DNA from: Thauera sp. UBA6194 | Lineage (GTDB): Bacteria; Pseudomonadota; Gammaproteobacteria; Burkholderiales; Rhodocyclaceae | NCBI GenBank assembly: GCA_002422685.1 | Contig: DITC01000069.1 | Coordinates: forward strand, 1 to 31,964 | DNA length: 31,964 nucleotides | Direction: 5' to 3' | In this document: piece after piece, positions 24,411 to 31,127 of the stretch | Layout: every line of letters starts with the position of its first letter | How positions within the stretch are numbered: the first letter of the stretch is position 1 | Made by a program: the position numbers and the translations under genes | The notes under the pieces: model-generated | Told to the model about the DNA's origin: nothing | The model's database searches: none | The model's input: the letters and a program-made list of their open reading frames with translations, nothing else

Positions 24411-25370
24411 TCAGGTCGGCCGCGCGCCGCGGCGGAACACGCGCACACCACCGATCACGCCCGTGATCAGCAGTGCGATGCCCGCGGCTTCGGCCAGGGT
24501 GGGCAGACGACCATACCAGATGAAGGCGTAGAGCAGGGCGGACAAGGTCTCGAACACGATCAGCTGGCCCACGAGCGCAGCCGGAAGCAGGTGGCTGGCC
24601 TTGTTCCACAGCAGGGTGCCGAGCCAGGACGCGGCGAGGCCGAGCAGCAGGCTCATCAGCACGAAGTGCGCGGGCCGTGGCCCGAGCGGCCATGCGTAGG
24701 TCGGTGCGGTGGCGCCCGAGGCGTTCCAGATCCAGTAGCCGAGCGCGGCAAGAATGGCGATCGGCAGGGTGGCCAGCCCCTGCGCCGTGGCCCAGGGGCG
24801 CGACAGGCCGGGGCCGCGCGCGCGCAGCCAGCGGCTGTTGCGGATCGGGTACCAGGTCCAGCATGCGAGCGCGATCGCGGCGAACAGCAGGCCGAGCGCG
24901 TAGCGTCCGTCGGCATTCGCGTCCTGCTGCGTGCTGTCCGAGTGTACGGCGAGCAGCCCGGCGAGGATGAGCGCGAGCGGAATGCCGAGCCGGACCCAGG
25001 GCACGCTGTCCTCGCCCCCGCCACGGCGGCGGTCGAGCAGGTTGGCGCTCAGCGCGATCACCACCGGCAGGGTGCCGATGATCAGCGTGGGCACCGGCGC
25101 GCCGGCGAGCTGGATCGCGCTCGAGAGCGTCGCGTAGTAGAGCAGGTTGCCGATCACCGCCAGCTTGGCCGCTTCGACCCAGTCGGCGCGTGTCAGGCGG
25201 GCCAGGGCCTTACGGTCGAACCAGGCGAGCGCGAGCGCGAGCATGCCGAAGGCGAGGTAGCGCCCCACCGCGAGCATGAACCCCGGATAGTCGTGGAGCA
25301 CGAGCGGGGTCAGGAACACCAGCCCCCATAGCAGGCCGGCGCCGAGCGCGGCAGACAGACCGGTCAGCAT
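24411..25370 (-). CDS. EamA/DMT family transporter
   Basis: Ten-helix drug/metabolite transporter superfamily protein of 319 residues with two EamA-like halves (about 1-125 and 150-310). The N-terminus MLTGLSAALGAGLLWGLVFL and APVPTLIIGTLPVVIAL near residues 90-110 are typical. Substrate cannot be predicted; such proteins often export amino acids or metabolites. It begins five bases after the stop of the TSUP gene, so they are coupled. Confidence 0.85.
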   Translation of the reverse strand: MLTGLSAALGAGLLWGLVFLTPLVLHDYPGFMLAVGRYLAFGMLALALAWFDRKALARLTRADWVEAAKLAVIGNLLYYATLSSAIQLAGAPVPTLIIGTLPVVIALSANLLDRRRGGGEDSVPWVRLGIPLALILAGLLAVHSDSTQQDANADGRYALGLLFAAIALACWTWYPIRNSRWLRARGPGLSRPWATAQGLATLPIAILAALGYWIWNASGATAPTYAWPLGPRPAHFVLMSLLLGLAASWLGTLLWNKASHLLPAALVGQLIVFETLSALLYAFIWYGRLPTLAEAAGIALLITGVIGGVRVFRRGARPT

Positions 25371-25375
25371 CGGGT

Positions 25376-26158
25376 TCAGAGCGTCTTGCCGAAGTAGTAC
25401 AGCGTCAGCACCCCGCCGACCGCGATGATGAAGCGGCGCAGCCACAGCGCCGGCAGCTTGCGCGCGACCGCAGCGCCCCAGTAGCCGCCGAGGGTCGCGG
25501 TGACGATCATCACCAGCGTATGCGGCCACGACACCGCGTTCGCGATCACGAAGGTGCCCACCGCGACGCTGTAGATCACCGCCGAGAGCCAGTTCTTGAG
25601 CGCGTTGATCTCGTGCACGTCCTTGAAGCCCTGGATCGCGAGCGCCGCGATCATCAGGATGCCCATGCCGGCGCCGAAAAAGCCGCCATAAACGGAGACC
25701 ACGAGCTGGAACAGGTAGCCGCCGGGCCCGATGTGGCGCTCGTCGGCACCTTCGGGCGCGGGCTTCCATCGTTTGACGAATGCCGAGATCTGCGCGCTGA
25801 AGGCGAACAGCACCGTGGCGACGAGGAGCAGCCAGGGGATCAGCTTTGAGAACGCGGCGTTGGTGGTCGCCAGCAGCAGCAAACCGCCGGCGATGCCGCC
25901 GACGAAGGCCACCAGCGAGAGCATGGGCAGGGTTTTCGAGAAGCGCTCGAGTTCGCGCCGGAAGGCCCATGCGCCGGCGAGGCTCCCGGGCCACAGCGAC
26001 ACGGAGTTGCTCGCGTTCGCCACCACCGGGGGCACGCCGACTGCGAGCAGGGCAGGAAAGGAGAAGAATGTGCCGCCACCCGCGACCGAGTTCACCGCAC
26101 CGGCGGCAAAGGCGGCGATGCCGATGAGAGCGATGTCGAAGAGTTCGAGGCCGAGCAT
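25376..26158 (-). CDS. TSUP (TauE/SafE) family anion permease
   Basis: Membrane protein of 260 residues with about 8 helices. The two TSUP repeats are seen as FAAGAVNSVAGGGTFFSFPALL followed by VVANASNSV (about 17-52) and VYGGFFGAGMGILMIAAL (about 155-172). Members move sulfite, sulfonates, sulfoacetate or other organic anions out of or into the cell. A sulfur compound would fit the sulfur genes at 12-15 kb, but the two loci are apart and the link is weak. The start is uncertain: ATG 26158 fits the family, ATG 26188 is also in frame, and neither has a clear ribosome site. First gene of the run of six. Confidence 0.85.
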   Translation of the reverse strand: MLGLELFDIALIGIAAFAAGAVNSVAGGGTFFSFPALLAVGVPPVVANASNSVSLWPGSLAGAWAFRRELERFSKTLPMLSLVAFVGGIAGGLLLLATTNAAFSKLIPWLLLVATVLFAFSAQISAFVKRWKPAPEGADERHIGPGGYLFQLVVSVYGGFFGAGMGILMIAALAIQGFKDVHEINALKNWLSAVIYSVAVGTFVIANAVSWPHTLVMIVTATLGGYWGAAVARKLPALWLRRFIIAVGGVLTLYYFGKTL

Positions 26159-26234
26159 GGGAGAGGGGCGGTCAGGCCGGCGCGGCATGCCGCGCGGCGG
26201 GTAGACAAGGTGCGCTTGCGTGGCTGGCGCTGCT

Positions 26235-26256
26235 GCCGCGGGGTGTCCCCCGCGGC
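26235..26256. other. GC-rich hairpin in the leader of the transporter run
   Basis: A perfect 9-bp stem GCCGCGGGG / CCCCGCGGC with loop TGTC, about 80 bp upstream of the TSUP start. No T-tract follows on either strand, so it is not an ordinary terminator. A minus-strand TAAAAT at 26311-26306, with a poor -35, could start a transcript that includes it. Confidence 0.4.
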
Positions 26257-26393
26257 GCTGCGTTCTCTGCTTCGGGCTTGTCTCCTCCGCCCCGAATTGG
26301 CGCGCATTTTAGTGGAGTTGCATTCAAAAAAGTAGAGTCTTGGGAAAGTTTTGTTTATGGTTTGGCGGATGCGTATGATCTGTCCGGCAGTCC

Positions 26394-26422
26394 TTGCCGC
26401 TGTGACGGCAGTGCGGTATTAT
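26394..26422 (+). promoter_or_regulatory. promoter of the tRNA-Thr gene
   Basis: TTGCCG (26394-26399), 17-bp spacer, TATTAT (26417-26422), with a GC-rich discriminator (CCGCGCCC) after the -10, as in stringently controlled stable-RNA promoters. The tRNA begins 12 bases after the -10. Confidence 0.75.
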
Positions 26423-26433
26423 CCGCGCCCTTA

Positions 26434-26509
26434 GCCGGTGTAGCTCAGTTGGTAGAGCAGCGCATTCGTAATGCGAAGGTCGGGGGTTCGACTCCTCTCA
26501 CCGGCACCA
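26434..26509 (+). tRNA. tRNA-Thr (anticodon CGU)
   Basis: A 76-nt cloverleaf including an encoded CCA end. The acceptor stem GCCGGTG (26434-26440) pairs fully with CACCGGC (26499-26505), the D-arm is TAGCTCAGTTGGTAGAGCA, the anticodon CGT is at 26467-26469, and the T-arm carries GGTTCGACTCC. The anticodon arm and D-arm match the E. coli thrW gene. It reads ACG threonine codons. Confidence 0.97.
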
Positions 26510-26514
26510 GTATC

Positions 26515-26560
26515 AACGCGAAAAGGGCCCGTCATTGCGACCGGCCCTTTTCGCGTTTTT
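26515..26560 (+). terminator. intrinsic terminator of the tRNA gene
   Basis: A perfect 15-bp stem (26515-26529 with 26543-26557) and a 13-nt loop, ending in five T residues. It begins five bases after the tRNA and also lies just past the minus-strand gene at 26577, so it may serve both strands. Confidence 0.88.
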
Positions 26561-26576
26561 GGCGTTGCCTGCTCGA

Positions 26577-26831
26577 TCAGCCGTGGCTGCGGGCCGTGCC
26601 CTGGTGCGAGTCGAAGAGATCGAGGATGCCGCTGAAGGCGGTCGCGCTGAGCTCGGGGTTGTAGCGCGCGAACAGCGCCTGCTGCTTCTTGCGCGTGGCT
26701 GCGGGCTGAGCGTCGAGAATCGCTTCGCGCTCGGCCAGGATCTCCGCGCACATGCGCCGCGTGACGAACAGGAAGGGAATGGGTTGGTAGAGGCCGTCTG
26801 CTTTTTCCGTGTGGAAGCGAGGCGTTGTCAT
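26577..26831 (-). CDS. small protein of unknown function
   Basis: Hypothetical protein of 84 residues, beginning MTTPRFHTEKADGLYQPIPF. It looks soluble and mainly helical (RRMCAEILAEREAILDAQPAATRKKQQALFARY), with no signal peptide, no membrane segment and one Cys. AAGGAGG, a near-perfect ribosome site, stands eight bases before the ATG, and the base composition is coding-like, so it is probably a real gene. I do not recognise the family. It is a single gene between the tRNA terminator and the AT-rich leader of the dehydrogenase gene. Confidence 0.75.
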   Translation of the reverse strand: MTTPRFHTEKADGLYQPIPFLFVTRRMCAEILAEREAILDAQPAATRKKQQALFARYNPELSATAFSGILDLFDSHQGTARSHG

Positions 26832-27019
26832 TGTTGAGTCCTCCTTTGATGCCGCCGTGGCGGTCCGCTCCTCCCGTTGACCAGGAGTGTGATGTCTGCT
26901 GCGCTTTTAATCATTATCGCAGGGCCTTTGCGCCGGGGCTGTGCGTTGTTTTACGGTTTAGCGTGTTTGTCCGTGAGCAGGAGCGGGGGGGCGAGTTTCC
27001 GGCAGTGACTGCAGCTAGT

Positions 27020-27037
27020 GTTGACGTTAACGTAAAC
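27020..27037. promoter_or_regulatory. LiuR-like operator upstream of the dehydrogenase
   Basis: GTTGACGTTAACGTAAAC is an 18-bp inverted repeat with one mismatched pair and a perfect ACGTTAACGT core (27024-27033). From memory it resembles the site of LiuR, the MerR-type regulator of branched-chain amino acid and acyl-CoA degradation in proteobacteria. It covers the -35 and the first half of the spacer. No regulator gene is adjacent. Confidence 0.6.
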
Positions 27038-27049
27038 GCAAACTATGTT
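27021..27049 (+). promoter_or_regulatory. promoter of the short-chain dehydrogenase gene
   Basis: TTGACG (27021-27026), 17-bp spacer, TATGTT (27044-27049). The start would be near 27056, giving a leader of about 50 nt. The -35 lies inside the LiuR-like dyad. Confidence 0.6.
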
Positions 27050-27106
27050 CCGCTTCGGTCGCCCCGCATGGGGTGAGTTCGGAATTTTTGACGGGAGGGT
27101 GTGCGC

Positions 27107-27874
27107 ATGCAGATCGAGAATGGCGTTTTCGTGGTCACGGGTGGCGGTTCGGGGCTGGGGGCTGCGACCGCTCGCATGCTGGTCGAGGCGGGCGCGAAGG
27201 TCGTGCTTGCGGATGTGAACAAGGAAGCGGGTGAGGCGCTGGCGAAGGAGCTCGGCGAGGCCGCGCGCTTCGTGGCGACCGACGTGACCGACGCGGCCAG
27301 CGCTCAGGCCGCGATCGATGCGGCGGTGAACGGGTTTGGCCGACTCACCGGCCTGGTGAACTGCGCGGGTGTCGCGCCGGCCGAAAAGGTCGTCGGGCGC
27401 GAGGCGCCGCACAAGCTCGAGAGCTTTGCGCGCACGGTGTCCATCAACCTCATCGGCACCTTCAACATGCTGCGGCTGGCCGCCGACGCGATGAGCAAGT
27501 CCGAGCCGGACGCCGGCGGCGAGCGCGGTGTGATCATCAACACCGCATCGGTTGCGGCCTTCGATGGCCAGGTCGGTCAGGCGGGCTACGCCTCGTCGAA
27601 GGCGGGCGTGGTCGGGCTGACCTTGCCGGTGGCGCGCGAGTTGTCGCGCTACGGCATTCGCGTGATGACGATCGCGCCGGGCATCATGGAAACCCCGATG
27701 CTCATGGGCATGCCGCAGGAAGTCCAGGATTCGCTGGGCAAGATGGTGCCTTTCCCCTCGCGCCTGGGTAAGCCGGCCGAATTCGCCGCGCTTGCGCGTC
27801 ACATCATCGAGAACGCTTACCTCAACGGCGAAGTGATCCGTCTCGATGGCGCGATCCGCATGGCCGCGAAGTAA
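27107..27874 (+). CDS. short-chain dehydrogenase, 3-hydroxyacyl-CoA dehydrogenase type 2-like
   Basis: NAD-dependent SDR of 255 residues. The cofactor motif TGGGSGLG (11-18), acidic Asp in LADVNKEAG that favours NAD over NADP, NCAGVA near residue 85, catalytic Ser148 (NTASVAAFDG), Tyr161 and Lys165 (YASSK) and APGIMETPM are all present. The layout resembles the HSD10/type 2 3-hydroxyacyl-CoA dehydrogenases, which act on short and branched hydroxyacyl-CoAs, for example 2-methyl-3-hydroxybutyryl-CoA in isoleucine breakdown. The ATG at 27107 has GGGAGG eight bases before it; GTG 27101 is too close. It is followed after eight bases by a stem (27883-27890 with 27903-27910) without T residues. Confidence 0.9.
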   Translation: MQIENGVFVVTGGGSGLGAATARMLVEAGAKVVLADVNKEAGEALAKELGEAARFVATDVTDAASAQAAIDAAVNGFGRLTGLVNCAGVAPAEKVVGREAPHKLESFARTVSINLIGTFNMLRLAADAMSKSEPDAGGERGVIINTASVAAFDGQVGQAGYASSKAGVVGLTLPVARELSRYGIRVMTIAPGIMETPMLMGMPQEVQDSLGKMVPFPSRLGKPAEFAALARHIIENAYLNGEVIRLDGAIRMAAK

Positions 27875-28008
27875 AGCCGTGCGCGCTGCAGGCCGCTCAT
27901 GCTGCAGCGCAATAGTCGGGTCTGGCGAAATGTGCTAAAACCGCGGCTCACTCACTGCCCGCCCCGAACGCCCCGGCGTGACGGGGTGGTTGCACATCAC
28001 CGCCGCCC

Positions 28009-30498
28009 ATGACGCCAGTCGACCCGCCCGATCCTGCGACCGATGAGGCAGTCGACATCGACTGCTATCACTGCGGTCTGCCCAATCCGCCCGAGACCCA
28101 GCACTACGTGCGCATCGACGGCCGTGCGCGTCGCATGTGCTGCGTGGGCTGCGAGGCCGTCGCGCAATCCATCGTGGATAACGGCCTGGTCGACTATTAC
28201 CGCCACCGCGACGCCATGCCCGAGACGCGGCGCGAGGCCCTGCCGGTCGAGCTGCAGGAGCTCGGCCTGTTCGATCATCCCGATTTCCAGAAGAGCTTCG
28301 TCCAGCCGGTGGGCGAGCACGAGCGCGAAGCGAACCTGATCCTCGAGGGCATCACCTGCGCGGCGTGCGTGTGGCTCAACGAGAATCACGTCGCCCGTCT
28401 GCCCGGCGTGTCGGCGATCCAGATCAACTACGCCACCCGCCGCGCCCGCGTGCGCTGGGACGAGCGCCAGGTCAAGCTCTCCGACATCCTCGCCGCGATC
28501 CAGGCGATCGGCTATCGCGCCTATCCCTACGATGCCGAGCGCTCCGAGCAGGTCGCGAACCGCGAGCGCCGCTCGATGCTGTGGCGGGTGTTCGTGGCCG
28601 GCTTCGGGATGATGCAGGTGATGATGTACGCGTTTCCGGTCTATGTGGCCGGCGAAGGCGACATGACCTGGGACATCGAGCAGCTGCTGCGCTGGGCGAG
28701 CCTGCTGCTGACGCTGCCCGTAGTGCTGTATTCGGCCGCGCCCTTCTTTCAGCGCGCCTGGCGTGACGTGCGCCTGCGCCGACTGGGCATGGACGTGCCG
28801 GTGGCGCTCGGCGTGGGCAGCGCATTCCTTGCCAGTCTTTGGGCGACCCTGACCGACGGCCCCGAGGTCTATTACGACTCGGTGACGATGTTCGTGTTCT
28901 TCCTGCTCGGCGGGCGCTATCTCGAGATGGTGGCGCGCCAGCGTGCGATGCGCGGGGTGGAGGAGCTGGGCAAGGCGCTGCCGTCGTTTGCCGAACGCGT
29001 CCGGGCCTGGCCGGCGCAAACCGCCAGCGAACGCGTGCCCACCTCTCGGCTGATGCCCGGCGATGTGCTGCGTGTGCGGCCGGGTGAGGTGATTCCGGCC
29101 GATGGCCTCGTTGTCGAGGGGGTGGGCGAGGCCAACGAGGCGCTGCTGACCGGTGAGAGCATGCCGGTGCCCAAGCGTGTGGGCGATCGGGTCACCGGCG
29201 GCAGCATCAATGTCTCGTCTCCGCTGCTGTTGCGCGTGGAGCACGTGGGCGACGCCACGCGTCTGGCGGCGATTCGTCGGCTCATGGAGCGCGCCGCGAC
29301 GGACAAGCCGCGCATCGCCACGCTGTCCGACCGGGTGGCGGCCTGGTTCATCGTCACCTTGCTCGTGCTCGCGAGCGCGACCGGCGTGGCCTGGTATTTC
29401 ATCGACGCCGATCGTGCGCTGTGGATCTTCGTCTCCGTGCTGGTCGTGGCCTGTCCGTGCGCGCTCTCGCTCGCCACGCCGACCGCGATCACCGTGGCTA
29501 CCGATGCCATGGCGCGCATGGGGGTGCTGGTGACGCGCGGGCATGCGATCGAGACCCTGGCCCGAACGAACCACTTCGTGTTCGACAAGACGGGTACGCT
29601 GACCTACGGCCGCATGCGCCTCGAAGAGCTGCTGCCGCTCGGCGCGCACGACGAGATGCGTCTGCGGGTGCTGGCCGCGGCCATCGAGCAGGGCTCGGAG
29701 CACCCGGTCGCGGCCGGCTTGCGCGAGGCCGCGGCAGAACTGGCCTTGCCGCCGGTGTCGGACGCGCGTGCCGAGACCGGGCAGGGCATGTCGGGCTCCA
29801 TCGACGGCGAGACGATGTGGATCGGCCGGCCGGCGTATGTCGCCGGCGCGACCGGGCTCGAGCTGCCCGACGCGATCCCGGCTTTCGAGGCGAAAGGGGG
29901 TACGGTCGTTGCACTTGCTTCGCGCGCGGGATGGCTTGGCGCGTTCCGCCTCGCCGATCGTCTGCGTGACGAGGCGCCCGGGTTGATGCGTCGCCTGGCT
30001 GGCGAACACCTGCACACCAGCGTGCTCTCCGGTGACGCGGTGCCGGTGGTCGCGAGCGTGGCGAGGACGCTCGGCATCGAGGATGCGCACGGTGCGCTCA
30101 GCCCGCAAGGCAAGCAGCAGGCCATCACCGCGCTGCAGGCCGAGGCGGGGGCCGTGGTCGCGATGATCGGCGACGGCGTCAACGACGCCCCGGTGCTCGC
30201 GCAGGCACATGTCTCGGTGGCCATGGGCGGCGGCACCGATCTGGCGCGCAATCAGGCCGACATCGTGCTGCTGAGCGAAAACCTCGCCAGTCTCGGGCGC
30301 GGGATCGATCTCGCGCGCAAGACGCTACGCATCATTCGGCAGAATCTGTGGTGGTCGTTCGCGTATAACTTCACCTCGGTGCCGCTGGCCATGGCCGGAC
30401 TGGTCACGCCCTGGATGGCAGGGATCGGGATGGCGGCGAGTTCCTTGCTCGTGGTGCTCAACGCAATGCGCCTGCAGCGTCTGCCTGCAGCGCGCTGA
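28009..30498 (+). CDS. ccoI: cbb3 oxidase copper-supply P-type ATPase CcoI/FixI
   Basis: P1B-type ATPase of 829 residues that moves copper across the inner membrane for CuB insertion into cbb3 oxidase. The N-terminal extension has Cys19/Cys22 (CYHC) and Cys44-Cys45/Cys48 (MCCVGC), typical of the FixI branch, then an HMA domain with CAAC (Cys117-Cys120). Later come the transmembrane CPC (482-484), the phosphorylation site DKTGTLTYG (Asp526), the nucleotide-binding SEHPVA and GDGVNDAP. No good ribosome site precedes the ATG at 28009. It is 20 bp upstream of ccoS. Its position before ccoN, rather than after ccoNOQP-ccoGH, is a known alternative order. Confidence 0.96.
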   Translation: MTPVDPPDPATDEAVDIDCYHCGLPNPPETQHYVRIDGRARRMCCVGCEAVAQSIVDNGLVDYYRHRDAMPETRREALPVELQELGLFDHPDFQKSFVQPVGEHEREANLILEGITCAACVWLNENHVARLPGVSAIQINYATRRARVRWDERQVKLSDILAAIQAIGYRAYPYDAERSEQVANRERRSMLWRVFVAGFGMMQVMMYAFPVYVAGEGDMTWDIEQLLRWASLLLTLPVVLYSAAPFFQRAWRDVRLRRLGMDVPVALGVGSAFLASLWATLTDGPEVYYDSVTMFVFFLLGGRYLEMVARQRAMRGVEELGKALPSFAERVRAWPAQTASERVPTSRLMPGDVLRVRPGEVIPADGLVVEGVGEANEALLTGESMPVPKRVGDRVTGGSINVSSPLLLRVEHVGDATRLAAIRRLMERAATDKPRIATLSDRVAAWFIVTLLVLASATGVAWYFIDADRALWIFVSVLVVACPCALSLATPTAITVATDAMARMGVLVTRGHAIETLARTNHFVFDKTGTLTYGRMRLEELLPLGAHDEMRLRVLAAAIEQGSEHPVAAGLREAAAELALPPVSDARAETGQGMSGSIDGETMWIGRPAYVAGATGLELPDAIPAFEAKGGTVVALASRAGWLGAFRLADRLRDEAPGLMRRLAGEHLHTSVLSGDAVPVVASVARTLGIEDAHGALSPQGKQQAITALQAEAGAVVAMIGDGVNDAPVLAQAHVSVAMGGGTDLARNQADIVLLSENLASLGRGIDLARKTLRIIRQNLWWSFAYNFTSVPLAMAGLVTPWMAGIGMAASSLLVVLNAMRLQRLPAAR

Positions 30499-30518
30499 AC
30501 GCTCGGAGGCAAGCTTCG

Positions 30519-30773
30519 ATGGAAAGTCTCTACCTGCTCATCCCGCTGTCGGTCGTGCTGGTGTTCATCATCGGCGTGCTGTTCTGGTGGTCCTTGCGCA
30601 GCGGTCAGTACGACGACCTCGAGGGGCCGGCTTATCGCTTGCTGATGGACGATCGTGATGAGCCGCCTTCCGCGGGCCGCAAGCCGGGGCGCAAATCGAC
30701 CGAGCAGACACCCGAATCGGTGAGCGATGCGCGCGCGAAAGCGTCACCTTCGACCACTCCCGATAAAGGTTGA
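30519..30773 (+). CDS. ccoS: cbb3 oxidase maturation protein CcoS
   Basis: Membrane-anchored assembly factor of 84 residues. One helix (about 5-25) is followed by the family signature FWWSLRSGQYDDLEGPAYRL and an acidic MDDRD. The remaining 35 residues are polar and Lys/Ser/Thr-rich, longer than the shortest family members. CcoS is needed for cofactor insertion into CcoN. GGAGG lies nine bases before the ATG. Its stop codon falls inside the first FNR-type box, so coding and regulatory sequence overlap here. Confidence 0.94.
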   Translation: MESLYLLIPLSVVLVFIIGVLFWWSLRSGQYDDLEGPAYRLLMDDRDEPPSAGRKPGRKSTEQTPESVSDARAKASPSTTPDKG

Positions 30774-30783
30774 TCTAGGTCAA
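30770..30783. promoter_or_regulatory. FNR/ANR box 1, overlapping the ccoS stop codon
   Basis: TTGAT-CTAG-GTCAA matches the FNR consensus TTGAT-N4-ATCAA at nine of ten positions. A -10-like CAGAAT at 30805-30810 puts the predicted start near 30817, about 41 bp from the box centre. That is the class II activation distance for FNR. Confidence 0.6.
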
Positions 30784-30816
30784 CATCCGCTTTTCGCAGG
30801 GCGGCAGAATGTCGGC

Positions 30817-30913
30817 ATCGTGAGTGTTGTGGCAGGCCGTGGCCGGCCTGCATCACCCGAATTTTTGTCTCTCTGTTGGGGTTGGGGGTGCGTGAATGCG
30901 CACCCTTTTTTTT
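30817..30913 (+). ncRNA. candidate FNR-activated small RNA
   Basis: Inferred transcript of about 97 nt, starting about 41 bp after FNR box 1 and ending at a strong intrinsic terminator. It has no credible reading frame. Predicted structure: a first hairpin (GCAGGCC at 30832-30838 with GGCCTGC at 30845-30851, extended by GTG/CAC at 30829-30831 and 30854-30856 across a two-base bulge), a single-stranded pyrimidine-rich stretch (TTTTTGTCTCTCTGTT, 30862-30877) that could pair with ribosome sites of target mRNAs, then the terminator stem and T8. This is the layout of FnrS in enterobacteria and AniS in Neisseria. The same terminator may simply end the ccoI-ccoS mRNA, so the call is a hypothesis. 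Confidence 0.4.
30886..30913 (+). terminator. strong intrinsic terminator downstream of ccoS
   Basis: A 7-bp stem GGGTGCG (30886-30892) with CGCACCC (30899-30905), 6-nt loop and eight consecutive T residues (30906-30913). It separates ccoI-ccoS from ccoN transcription. Confidence 0.9.
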
Positions 30914-31010
30914 CGCTGCAGCGTAGGGCGGGCAGGTCGTGGAGGCCTTGATTTGGAGCTGGTCTAGTTCCAAGTTTTGCTTCCTCGTCTTGCCTGCCTG
31001 CAATACAATG

Positions 31011-31024
31011 TTGACCCATGTCAA
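31011..31024. promoter_or_regulatory. FNR/CRP-type box 2 upstream of ccoN
   Basis: TTGAC-CCAT-GTCAA is a perfect inverted repeat with FNR-family half-sites (eight of ten positions to the FNR consensus). TAGGCT at 31046-31051 as a -10 would put the ccoN start near 31058, again about 41 bp from the box centre. A second possible -10, TACAAT at 31004-31009, directly precedes the box; a transcript from it would begin within the box, so the factor would then repress. Confidence 0.6.
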
Positions 31025-31025
31025 A

Positions 31026-31066
31026 TTGCCCAGCCGTGCCAGAACTAGGCTAGCCCGGCTGGGCAA
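31026..31066. other. 11-bp inverted repeat between the FNR box and ccoN
   Basis: TTGCCCAGCCG (31026-31036) is the exact complement of CGGCTGGGCAA (31056-31066), 19 bp apart. It begins two bases after FNR box 2 and spans the predicted ccoN start site. No T residues follow, so it is not a standard terminator. It could be an RNA hairpin in a transcript from the TACAAT promoter or the site of another regulator. Confidence 0.5.
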
Positions 31067-31127
31067 GGCGCGCGGCGCCGGGAGCCGTCGCGCAGGGGCA
31101 GGTTTTTAAAACGAAGAGGTGACTCAC

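Noticed and set aside
23466..25331. 621-codon plus-strand frame opposite the Gate-domain and EamA genes
   Set aside because: It runs antisense through two well-defined membrane-protein genes and is a Gln/Arg/His-rich composition artefact.
30952..30973. TTGGA / TCCAA dyad in the ccoS-ccoN gap as a further regulator site
   Set aside because: Only five paired bases with mismatches inside; too weak to support a site.
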